NCBI RefSeq assembly: GCF_030463565.1
Contig: NC_134653.1
Coordinates: 30,627,150-30,691,149, forward strand
Length of the DNA: 64,000 bases
Source: Pelecanus crispus
Taxonomy: Eukaryota > Chordata > Aves > Pelecaniformes > Pelecanidae
Direction: 5' to 3'
Shown piece by piece: positions 1 through 9,818 of the stretch. Every line of letters begins with the position of its first letter. The stretch's first letter is position 1. The notes under the pieces were generated by a model. It worked only from the letters and a program-made list of their open reading frames with translations, was not told where the DNA came from and did not search any database. Position numbers and translations under genes: made by a program.

Positions 1-129
1 ACGGGGACCGTGAAGGTGCTCCCATCTCCCTCCGGCCTCGGCACCCCTCGGCTGCCTTCCCTCACCTGCTTATTAAAGGCCGATGGAGCCCGGGGAACGG
101 GGAACGCGTCAGGAGGGTTTGGCTCAGTT

Positions 130-290
130 TCCCCATCAGGTGTAATTGCAGCTTGTGAGGCGACGGCCCAGCGCCTTCCCAGCCTCCTGCTCTTTAATTG
201 TAATCGCCCTTAATGTATCGTCCCAGCCGCTGTAAACCAAATGATAATTGCAACATAGATCTTGCAAAAATCACTGCAGGAAAGCCGGGC
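130..290. promoter_or_regulatory. Candidate conserved non-coding block A
   Basis: This AT-rich stretch in GC-rich DNA carries several homeodomain-type ATTA/TAAT cores (GTAATTGC, TTTAATTG, TAATCG, CTTAATG, ATAATTGC). It has no open frame with recognisable protein. The regulatory role is inferred from composition and motif density only. Confidence 0.35.
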
Positions 291-644
291 GGCTGCATCC
301 CAGTGCCGAGGCGAAGGGCAGTTCAGCCTCGGGCCGGCAGCCGGGGCTGCCGGAGCCGCGATGCCGTCGGGACTCCGGCCGTGCCCCCGGCAGGGCTCTG
401 CCCCACGCTGCCCACCCCGGCTGCCCCGGGGCAGGGGTGCCCGGCTGGAGGCGATGCTCGGGCAAGAGCCGGCGCTCCGGCGGCAGCCACCGGCGGCTCC
501 AGCCGGCAGAGCGTGGAGCCTGGGTACTGCAGCACATCCCGCGCGTCCCCACGCCGGGAAGGAGACCACGCTCGCTGGGACTGGGAGGACAAACTCGCCT
601 TTCCTTTCTTCTCTCTCTCCTAATTTCTTTCTTCCCAATTTAAA

Positions 645-865
645 CTCCTCTCCAGGATAATGCAATAAAGACATGAAGCACCTAATTTTCATTGGGGGAC
701 AACAGACGCAATGGTATATTTACCCAGTCATACCATTATGAAATCCTACAATTAAGGCTTCAATCAGATAAATGCAATTACATAATACGATCTTATACGA
801 TATAATTAAAAACATCTGCAATCAAACTGAAGCCGATGGTACAGCAATCCTTAATCAGAAATTAC
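645..865. promoter_or_regulatory. Candidate conserved non-coding block B
   Basis: This block of about 220 bases has sharp compositional borders and dense ATTA/TAAT cores, including CAATTAAGG, GCAATTACATAAT, TATAATTAAAAAC and CTTAATCAG. A TACGAT word is repeated 12 bases apart near 788-801. It resembles vertebrate developmental enhancers in composition. No coding potential is seen. Confidence 0.4.
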
Positions 866-967
866 CCACCAGCAGCTCCAGTGGAGAGGCTCCATCCTGG
901 AATCCGCTGGGACGCGGCAGCAGCATCGCGGTCCCCCTCACATACAGCCACCATGGGAGGATGACGG

Positions 968-999
968 GTGGCCGTGGGTGACCATGGGTGACCGTGGGG
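968..999. repeat. Short 10-base tandem repeat
   Basis: The words GTGGGTGACC, ATGGGTGACC and GTGGGGAGCC follow one another, a three-copy decayed repeat in GC-rich intergenic DNA. No function is suggested. Confidence 0.5.
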
Positions 1000-3024
1000 A
1001 GCCGACAGGAGCCTCTGGGCCAGCCCGTCCTGTCCCAGCCTCCCCATGCCCCAAAAACCATGCCCAGCTCCCATTTAATCCTATGAGCCTGGAGCCACAA
1101 GGGCTCAATGCTCTCCGCTTCCCAGCTCAGACCCAGACCGAAATCCCACCGGTGCCGGCACGGGGCCACCGGGACGCCGGATCAGCAGGCGCCGTGGCAC
1201 AGAGAAGCGCAGGCTGTGCGGCAGACGGGGGGTTCGCCCGCAGGTCCCCCCAGCCCTGCCAGGGTCTCAGGCTGGCATCCCCACGCCTGCAGAGTGACTG
1301 GGGATGCTCCCTGGGATGCGCACCTGGGAATGGGCTGCGCGTCACAGGATGGTTTTAGTTGCACCGGCTGCACCAGCACTGGCGTGCCGGTGTCAGTGCC
1401 GGGACGGGCTGAGCCGTGCCGGGAGCGGTTTGGGGCGGGTGGCAGGGCTGCGTGCCCGGCCCTGGCTGCATCCCCGCACGCCGCCGGCTGGCACCAAATG
1501 AAGACAAATGGGCTGGGTGACACATTAGCATCCATTAACGAAAGTGCCGCGCCGGGGAGCGCTGGAGAGAGGCGCCGGCGCTGGCAGGAGCAGCAGCAGC
1601 TCCGAGCTGGCGTGCAGAGCCCCACCACAGCCCCTGTCCCGGCATCCCCTCTGCGGGGTCCAGGAGTGCCGGGGGGGCTCAGTGGGGCTGGCGCAGCCTT
1701 GGGGCTCCTGCACCAACACCTCGGCTCTGCCCGCAGCCGGAGCCCACCCGGGGACGTTGGCAAGGGTAGTGGGATCTGGATGGGGTCCAGCCCCGCGCGG
1801 GCTCCCCATCCCCTCTGCTCACACCTTGGTGTCAGCATCCCGCTAAGCGTTGCTTCTGGAGGCTGAAGCCAGTGTCAGCTCCTCATTATTTTGGGGCACA
1901 GCACACCTCTCCCCGCCCGGGGAGCTGTGGAAATCCCATGTTTTGCTGGCAGACGTGCATACCACGAGGGGAGGAGGTGATGAACAGAGCTGACCTTGGG
2001 AGGAGAGAGCGAGCCAGGGTTTTAAAAAGCCCATGAAGCGAGCATTGCTCTTCTGGCCTTTGCTCCGGAGCTTCCCCCACGCAGGAGGATGCCCACAGCC
2101 CTGTCTGAGCCGCCGTGCTGGCTCCGCTCCACTCCACTCCACTCCCCGGCAGCACCGGTCTCGGCCCCGTGCCAGCAGCGTCACACCAAAACCAGGCTGC
2201 CACTGAGCAAAGCCAAGCTGCTGGTGGGTCTGGGGCAGCCGGGGTCTGCATGGCCCCACGGCCCTGGCAGCACGGCCCTGCCGTCGCCCCCCCCCCCCCA
2301 TCACTCTGAGCCCCTCATCCTCTGCGCCCGGCTGGATGTTAGTCCTGCTAATTAAAAAAAAAAAGAAGAGAGAGATGGAGAAAGAGCTTTATAGCTGTTC
2401 CTGCCTAACCACAGCATCAGGGACAGGGCACTTCACACCTCCTCCAAGCACTTGCCAAGCTGCCACCCGGCTCTGCTCCCATGGTGCCAGGCACAGGAGC
2501 TCCCCACCACCCCCCTCCTCTCGCCCCGAGACCCCGCAGCACCCACCCAGCGCCTGCACCCACCCGCTGGGTGCTGCGGCCGCTCGCCCACTGCCACAGC
2601 CCCTGCCCTCCGCGCCCCACATCTCTCAGGGGTATTTTCCAGGGGTGCAGATGTGTCCCCCACTATGTGTTCCAACCCATGCGGTGTCTGCACCGCAGCT
2701 GTCTGGGGGGTCAGGAGGAGCCGCGGGGCGAGGCGGGAGCACCGACCCTGCCAACCTTTTCCACCCCCTGACCTTTCGAAGCCCCTCTCCGAAATGCCAC
2801 AGAGCTCCTCGTCCAGCCAGATTAAATGTCAGGGAAGGTGCATTGAATATTTCCAGCCGCTGCGCCGGGTGCTTGCAGGTGGGTTTCCCCAGCGCCACGG
2901 GCAACTCCAGTGTGTGAATGGGCTACGGTCCAGCCTGTCCCCATCCCTGCCCCCGTCCTCATCCCCGTGCCACCCCGGCACAGGGCTGAACCCGCCGTGC
3001 TGCCGGGACGATCCGCGTTCGGCT

Positions 3025-3245
3025 GGCTGAGAGCGTTTAAGCAGAATTGAGTGTGTGTTCAGGCACTTTCAAACACAAGTAATCTTCATCTGGGAGACGG
3101 AAAGTGAAATATGTTATTGCCGGCCGCAGTAAATTACCCGTGCCAGCCCTCGCGTATAAAACATCGGAGTTGCCGGCCAGTGCACTCACTCACCCGCGCT
3201 GTGCTGCCTGCCGCCCCCCATAAATTACAAAATAAATGGCTGGTG
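3025..3245. promoter_or_regulatory. Candidate conserved non-coding block C
   Basis: This AT-rich island includes TTTAAGCAGAATTGAG, AAGTAATCTTCATC, GTAAATTACCC, GTATAAAACATCG and CATAAATTACAAAATAAATG. GC-rich DNA flanks both sides. No exon structure is visible. A TATAAAA word lies near 3164-3170 but is not followed by a recognisable gene. Confidence 0.35.
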
Positions 3246-3475
3246 GTCAGCCCTGACATGGTGCTGTGGCTTGCATGGCCACCCCGGCACCGGCACCACC
3301 GCGCCGGCAGGTCCCACTGGGGCAGGCAGGGCCAGGCAAGACCCCCATGTTGGGGGATGGACCCCCCTGGAAAGCACCGGGTCCTGCCAGCAAGGCCAGC
3401 GGGTGCTGCCAGACCGGCAGCAGCGCCGCCACTGACTCCCCGCGCCCGCACGCCCGTGGTGCCGGCACGGAGCAG

Positions 3476-3504
3476 CAGCGCAGCGCAGCGCAGCACAGCA
3501 CAGC
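3476..3504. repeat. Pentamer array GCGCA/GCACA
   Basis: A pentanucleotide run of about 29 bases changes from GCGCA to GCACA units, a short microsatellite in GC-rich non-coding DNA. Confidence 0.6.
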
Positions 3505-3659
3505 ATGCCGGCTGCTTCGTCTCCTGCTCCCCAGGAACAGCCCCCCGGCAGCGTCCCGTGGCGGGGCGTCCTCGGCGTCACGGTGCGTGCGTGCCTGCTT
3601 CGTCAAGGCTAACGAGCTGCAGTGGCAGAGGTGGCAGAAGCGCCCAAAGAAGGCAGGAG

Positions 3660-3985
3660 GAGAGCACGCAGGTCCTGCTCATTTTTTTTCTGGGAAAGGC
3701 CTTTGCAAAGCCAAACCCAAACCCATAAAATAAATAACATAAAATAAATTCCTGCAACTTTAACAATCATTGTGTTGGATTTGGGAGATGTTATTCCTCG
3801 TGACAGACAAGGGCAATTATCTGCTATCCGCCAGCAGTTTTAGCCTAATTTCATTACTGCTGTGCAATTCTTCCCGAGCCGCTAGTCTATCACTGTCTCA
3901 CAGAAAGGATTAGCCGGCACTTTCTTCATCTTCAAATGAATTTTAGCTGTCATGCCCTTGATGAATAGAAGAGGGACGACTGCTA
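3660..3985. promoter_or_regulatory. Candidate conserved non-coding block D
   Basis: This AT-rich block of about 320 bases contains repeated AAATAAATAA words, AACAATCATTGTG, CAATTATCTGC, CTAATTTCATTAC and TTTTAGCTGTCATG. It looks like two adjoining islands, near 3720-3870 and 3880-3985. The regulatory reading is inference. Confidence 0.4.
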
Positions 3986-4259
3986 ACCCACGCGAGCGAG
4001 CGTGGCAGCCCGGCTGCGCCACAAGCGCCCACGCCAGCACCGGCACCGGTGCTCGCCGACGAACGAACGTCACCCGTACCGGGCACGCCGGAGCAGCCGG
4101 GACCCAGCAGACGGGGATGCTGCCTGCTGCTGCCGGCACGGCACGCTGTGGCGAGCAGGGCTTTCCTCCACGCTCTACCTGCTGTGTGCAGGAGGAATCG
4201 GCCGCGGGCTGTTCTTCGGAGACCACATTTGGGAAGCGGGCAGGGCTCTAAGCTGGTGC

Positions 4260-4440
4260 CCAGGCACAGCATTTTCTCCCAGCATCCAGAAGGGATTAAA
4301 ATGACAGCATCTGTAATACAAGGAAATAATGAACACGCCATCTTTCTCGCTCTCCAGAAGATGCTTATCTGTCAGTCCGGGCCACTGAGAAATAGAGAAA
4401 AGCAATTTAAACTTCAGAGCTGCAACCACAGAGGATGCTG
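4260..4440. promoter_or_regulatory. Candidate conserved non-coding block E
   Basis: This island contains GGGATTAAAATGACAGC, GTAATACAAGG, AATAATGAACAC, a GATA-type CTTATCTG word and AAGCAATTTAAAC. The flanks are strongly GC-rich. No coding signal is visible. Confidence 0.35.
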
Positions 4441-4824
4441 CAGGGAGAGATGTCCAGGCGATGGCATCCCGCGGGGATCTGCCGCGGCCCTGGAGTTGAT
4501 GGGCGAATTGATGCTTCGCTCTCCTGGCCAAGCTGCAAAAAGGCGTAGGGAGCCCGGCTTGATGGCCCCGCACCCGTGCTCGCCTGACAGGGGGATGCCT
4601 GCACTGGGGACGTCCCGGGGCCTCTTGTCCCCACCAGACCCTCTTCCCCAAATAACAGGGAAGACGGCTGAGCTCATCAGCGTGGCGAGCCCGGATGCAT
4701 CCCGGGGTGCCCGGGGCAGGACGGCGGGAGTGGGTCCCCGGGGCCAGCCCGGGATGCGGGACGTCACCTTGCATAAATGAGAAGCTCTGGAGCCAACTGC
4801 TGGCGCCGGGGGCTGGCGGCAGCC

Positions 4825-5455
4825 CAGGGCCTCCGTTATTTTTGTAAATGTTAATTCCCAACCGGTGCATCGTCCCGGCGGAATATTTTAGCACCTTTAA
4901 TGCAATTTCCTACTCTCTCTGAAATATCATTTTAATACAACCCAGCCGCACCGTATACCTGCTCCCTAATAAACCTCTGCGACTTTAATGAACTAAATAG
5001 CAAATTACTTTTTTATTCAAGAATGAAATTTCATCATATTCATAATTCATATTTTATTTCAGACATCTGCTGCTGATTACATTACATTTAACTAAAATTA
5101 GATGATGCTCAGAATGTAATTAAGCCCCTGCCAAATTCTCTGGCCCACCAATACCAGCCTCGCTCAGCGGGGGCCGCTTGGAACCTAATATGTAATTAGG
5201 AGCTATTTTCTAGCTGTTTTTAAAGTCTGAAAATTAGCTGCCTTTATTAATCACACAGACAAATATAAAGCGGAGCCAACGCTTGCTGAAATTTCTAAAA
5301 AGGATTTTTTTTTAATTATACACCACATAGCGCTGAGACTCATTTTGAATGTTGATTTGTTGTGCACTGACATTTTGACAACTAGTTCTCAATTTGTCTG
5401 TCGTAGTTAGGCAACAACAAAGCAGACGGTAATACTTAACTTTCAAAACCTTCAG
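4825..5455. promoter_or_regulatory. Largest candidate conserved non-coding block F
   Basis: About 630 bases of AT-rich sequence lie inside GC-rich DNA. TAATTA cores are visible at 5117-5122 and 5193-5198, with TTTAATGCAATTT, TTATTCAAGAATGAA, GATTACATTACATTT and TTTATTAATCAC. The edges are abrupt. No open frame with recognisable protein is present. Length, composition and motif density make it the best candidate for a deeply conserved enhancer in the window. Confidence 0.45.
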
Positions 5456-6085
5456 CGTGCCGGGAGGGGAGAGGGAAGGGAGAGACGGGGGGGGGAACGG
5501 GCTCCCCGTGGGCGCTTGCCTCGCCAGGGCGCAGCTGGGCACCCCGTGTGCTCCGTGCCGAGCCCCCGCCAGACCCTGGGAATGAGGGAGCCCCAAAATC
5601 CCTGGCACCGGGCTGGCAGAGGGCACAGGGAGCCCTTTTGCAGCAACAGATGCAAGAGCTGCAAATTGCCCTTGAAATGGCACCAGGGAGGGCTCTGCTT
5701 CGCCCAGGAGCCCCTGGTCCTCCTGGGGGCACGGGGCAGCACCCAGCTGGGGCACCCCTAGCCCCGGGGGGACCCCCAGATGCCCCGAGCCCTTCAGGCT
5801 CCCTGCGCAGATCCGAGCACACAACAAACAGCGTTGAGCCCCGCCAGCCGTGCAGGGGGGTCCCCTGGCCCTGCTCCTCCCCTGCCCCCAGGAGGGACCC
5901 GGGGAGCGGTGGGGAGCCCCGAGGGTCCCAAGCAGCCCCCCCGCCCCCCCCCCGTGCCTGCACGCTGACATTTCCTCTCTCTCACTGACCCTTTTTCTGT
6001 TCTCTCTGTTATCTCAAATAATGTCACTGCCTCTTCAGCATCTATTCACCAGAGCAGAAAGAAGCCACTGCTGACATGGATTTTA

Positions 6086-6102
6086 AAAAAAAAAAAAAAA
6101 AT
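6086..6102. repeat. Poly-A tract
   Basis: An uninterrupted A run of about 17 bases follows GGATTTT in non-coding DNA. It could be a decayed retroposon tail, but nothing upstream identifies one. Confidence 0.7.
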
Positions 6103-6521
6103 TACCATCTGTGCCTGGCAGGGGATGGGCAGCACCCACCAGGCCCCCACAGGCAGCGAGCGGCGCGGTCTCAGGTCGGGGGGAGACCCACCGGGGGGGG
6201 GGACGGGACCCCCGGGGCAGTGGGAGACACCCGGGTGCTGCCCGCTCCCTGCAGACACCACGGCGGCGATGCTGCCCCACGCGCTGGCAGCATCTGCAGG
6301 CAGTGAAGGAAAATACAGATTTTGAAAGGGTGTTTTTATACAAAGTGTTTTCCTTTTTGCTGGCAAGAAACACCCATGTCCCCCAGCTATTGCTGGGTCC
6401 CGCAGCAGAGGAAAGCCCTGGGTCTGCTCCGGTGCTGCCGGCCAGGACGCCCGCAGCCCCACGCTCACCCACACCAGCCTGGCCGGGGTGGCTGGCATGC
6501 TCCCCAGTGCCTCAATGCATC

Positions 6522-6542
6522 TTTTTTTTTTTTTTTTTTTTT
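6522..6542. repeat. Poly-T tract
   Basis: A T run of about 21 bases in GC-rich non-coding DNA. No flanking duplication was seen. Confidence 0.7.
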
Positions 6543-6599
6543 GCAAAAGGATGGAGTGCAGCTTCCCCTCCCCGCTCCCACGCTGGCTATTAGAGGCAA

Positions 6600-6725
6600 A
6601 CCCAGGATCGTTAGTCTTTCTGCAAAGCTCATAATGTGAAAAATGAAGCTCAAGAAAAATTAGCCAAATTACCAGGCTAATCCTTCAGCAGCAATCACTG
6701 CTCCGCTGCACATCCGTAAAACAAG
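6600..6725. promoter_or_regulatory. Candidate conserved non-coding block G
   Basis: A small AT-rich island with GTTAGTCTTTCTGC, CATAATGTGAAAAATG, AAAATTAGCCAAATTACC and GGCTAATCC. The GC-rich flanks resume abruptly. The assignment rests on composition only. Confidence 0.3.
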
Positions 6726-7904
6726 ACCGGAGAGAGCAGACGGGGCAGCGCAGACGGGAAAGCACTAGTGTGTTTGTGGTGCGGCCGGGGGACAGAAGGG
6801 CATGAGTCCGTGGGGAGAACACGCTCACTGGGTTTCATTTGTGCTTCAGTTTTGGTCCCAAAGCAGCAAACTGCAGAGAGAGACAGGGCTGTGCATCCTT
6901 CTGCGCCCACCGTGCCCCCGCAGGGCACGAGAGTCCTGAGGGAGCAGCTGCTCCTGCTCCCCATGGCTGCCCGAGGCGCAGGGATGGCGTCCCCTGCATC
7001 CCTCATATTCCCACTGCAAAGCAGGCGTGCCGAGCTCAAGGAATTGCAGGAGGTAGCTGCAAGTTGGTGGAAACAAAGAGGCGATTCCCGTGCAAAAGTT
7101 GGGGTCGGGTACATGCCAAATGTGTCCCCCCCACTGCCCCCCCGTTATCACGGTGCTTGTAGCGAGGCCGCTGCGAAGGCTCTGGGGGAGCCAGGGCGGG
7201 AGAACGCGGAAAGGAGGGAGCGGGCACTCCCGTGCTCGCAGATGGATGTGGAATCCGTGCTTACCTCTAACAACCTGGGACTGGCTCCAGCTGCTGACTT
7301 CGGCAGTTCCGGTCCCCGCGGCACAGGGCAGGCAGAGCCGGGCTCTGGCGAAGCCCCGGCGTCAGGGCGGGCAGCACCCTGCCCAGGGGCACCCCTGCTG
7401 CCGCCCGGCCTGCAGCGGGGTCTCACAGACCCCCCCAGGGCCACCCTCTGCCCACCCGCGCCGGGATGGGGCAATTGCTGCCACAAACCCTCACCCAGCC
7501 TGGGAACATCGCCCACCTCCACTCTGCCAGGGAGCAGAGCGGGATGAGCAGAGGCTGGAGGAAACCTCCGGAGGTGGCCGGAGCGTTCCTGGGAAGGGGA
7601 GCGTGCACCTGCCGAGCGTGCTGCAATGCTGCGCCCCACCACACTTCAGATACTCACTGCTCAGCCACCGTCTTTGTCACTTCTGTGCCTCATCACACCC
7701 ACAAACAAAACAGAGGCCGGCAGGAGAAGGCTGCACGTTTCCAGGCAAAAGCATCCCAGGTTGCAGCATCCCGCTCTGGACAGAGCCGAGGCCTCCCGCT
7801 GCTGCCCGCCACGGCCAGGAGATGGAAACCGAAGCAGGGACAGCACAGCCAACGTGCTCCGCTGCTCAGCGAAGGGCACGGGCAGCTCAGCGGGACACAC
7901 ACCA

Positions 7905-9818
7905 CTAACTTGTGATTCTAATAGACCAGCTGACCAACTCCAGTTTTAATTAGGATTTAAACCAGCAAATCAAAATTTTTATTCTGTTCTTTTCCTCCAT
8001 ACTCCTCCAGCACTCGTACAGTGACTGCAAAGCCGTCTTCCAAAGGAAGCAGCTAATAAGGATCAGCCCCAGATGTGCTGTTTTGAAGCGAAGTTTCTTC
8101 GCGCTGAATTTGGCATTTCTTTGTGCTAACCAGGAGAAACTACAGACACATTTAAGCGGTTACAGAGTCAACACGCTTCCAGATACTCACATTGATTACA
8201 CTGTATTAGAAAATGGTAAATTATTTATCAGGCTTTCTGACTTGTGATTAGTGTAAAGCTGTTCTTGGATGCAAATTGGAATTGTAATTAGACGTGTAGA
8301 AACCCAGCATCTGAAACGTGTTTTTATTGAAGCAGTGTAAGGTACATTTTTCCTTTTGTATCCAGCATAATTATCAAAGAACACTTTGCACATAAAAAAC
8401 CCATCAATTTATTAAAACCAGAGACAGTTTCACATCTGATCAGTGAACTAAAGCTGGTCATCACGATGTTTGAATTTTACAGCTAGTACATCTCAACTTC
8501 TCGCACTTGATTTTTTTTTATTCTGCAGTGGAAGAGGAAGGCAAGCTCCCCCACCTCTGCCAGTTTATTACTCAGCTTTGAATGAAGCAATTCTTGAACA
8601 GAGCTACACTTAAAAAAAAAAAAAAAAAACCCAGACAAACAGAACAATGATAAAACCTCTTTGGCAGGTATAGAAGAGACCACAGCCACCAAGAGTCAGC
8701 TTATTACTTCAAGATACTCTGGCTTCAGACACTTACCTGCCAATTCCCTTTAGTTCTGTGGTACAGCTCATTAAAATTTCAAAAGTAAAAACTGCATTTA
8801 CATTTGTGCAATAAGTTTAAATGCATTTAGGTTTTATAGTTTGCCAATTGGAAGTTATGGTCAGCTTTTGAGGAGGTAAGGTTGGTTTTTTATTTATTTT
8901 ATTTTTCCCCTACTTAAAAACAATTACTTCAAATTAAAACAAATCCGTGTTTGCTCTGTCGCTGACCCCTCTCCACCCGCGGTCTCCCCCCGCCCTGGCC
9001 GGGTCAAGGACATGCTCGTTTAAGACTGAAGTGTGAGAGATCCCAGAAGAGCTATTGCAAGTAGAAATGTTAAGACTGCCTTTGCCTTCAGCCACCCTCC
9101 CTGCAGGTGACAGTTGCTGTTTGAACCTGAACTCAGGCACACAAACAGAAACCAGAGTCTGGCTACGGGACCCTGCTTATCAGCCCAGGCAGAGATTATG
9201 GGAAAGTGTAAATGGTGATAATGTCATTAAAAATGTGCTGTTTCTTTCATTTTAATTATCTAACTCTTAATTCGTAGCAGGTAAGAGCTGTATTTAAAGG
9301 TTTCCTCTCCACCATGAATTGCAGTCCAGGAGAAATGGAGACCTGAGTGTCAAGCCCTGAGCTGCCAAGACGCTTTTCACCCAAAAACGTCAAAGCGCTC
9401 TGTACATCCACCTTGCCAGCCTCGCTGCCTGCCCTCGCAGGGTGCCAGGGGAGAAGGGAAGATACACCACATGCACCTGAAGCAGCAGAACCAAGCAAAG
9501 TGTCATTACCCGCGCTGGAATCCAGCAAGACCCTCTCCTCCTGCCCCTTGGGATTAGCACAGCAATTAAGTAAATTCAAAACAGGATTCTGAGAGCCTGG
9601 GTCAAACTCACACCTAGCCCAAGTGCAAGCAGTTGCTCCTGGGTCCTCATCGTAGCCCCCGCTCCCAGCAACACCAGGCCCAAAATTGGCTCTGCACCCG
9701 TATCTAGAGGCCCACAGCCGCACAGAGAGCAGGAGAGAAGTTTCCAGGCATCAGGGCATGCAGAGCTATCGCTCTGAGGACACAGTGCCAAGAGCTCAGT
9801 CTTGCCAGAGGCAGAAGT
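7905..9818 (-). other. MVK 3' UTR and downstream AT-rich DNA
   Basis: Composition changes from GC-rich to AT-rich near 7905 and stays so up to the MVK stop codon. The MVK 3' UTR must begin at 9818 and run leftwards. Several minus-strand AATAAA signals are possible (8888-8909 cluster, 8564-8569, 8517-8522, 8408-8413, 8323-8328), so the true end cannot be fixed from sequence alone. No other coding sequence is recognisable. Confidence 0.55.
8517..8522 (-). terminator. Candidate MVK poly(A) signal
   Basis: AATAAA on the minus strand, about 1.3 kb after the MVK stop. It is one of several candidates in this AT-rich stretch, and the choice is a guess. Confidence 0.25.

Larger units (their letters stand above)
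1..8000. other. GC-rich non-coding region with AT-rich islands, downstream of MVK
   Basis: No exon chain or conserved protein is visible here on either strand. The background is GC-rich with homopolymers and low-order repeats. It is broken by sharply bounded AT-rich blocks, listed separately, at about 130-290, 645-865, 3025-3245, 3660-3985, 4260-4440, 4825-5455 and 6600-6725. In the human order the next gene after MVK is FAM222A. I looked for its N-terminal coding sequence and did not find it, so this is probably intergenic DNA or a large 5' intron of that neighbour. That assignment is inference from synteny. Confidence 0.6.

Noticed and set aside
1108-1866. 252-residue plus-strand open frame in the left region, with overlapping minus-strand frames
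   Set aside because: It has no recognisable domain, a biased GC-rich composition and equal open frames on the opposite strand.
1-8000. FAM222A coding exons
   Set aside because: Looked for because it follows MVK in human. No matching peptide was seen in any frame, so the gene must lie outside the window or only its non-coding parts are present.
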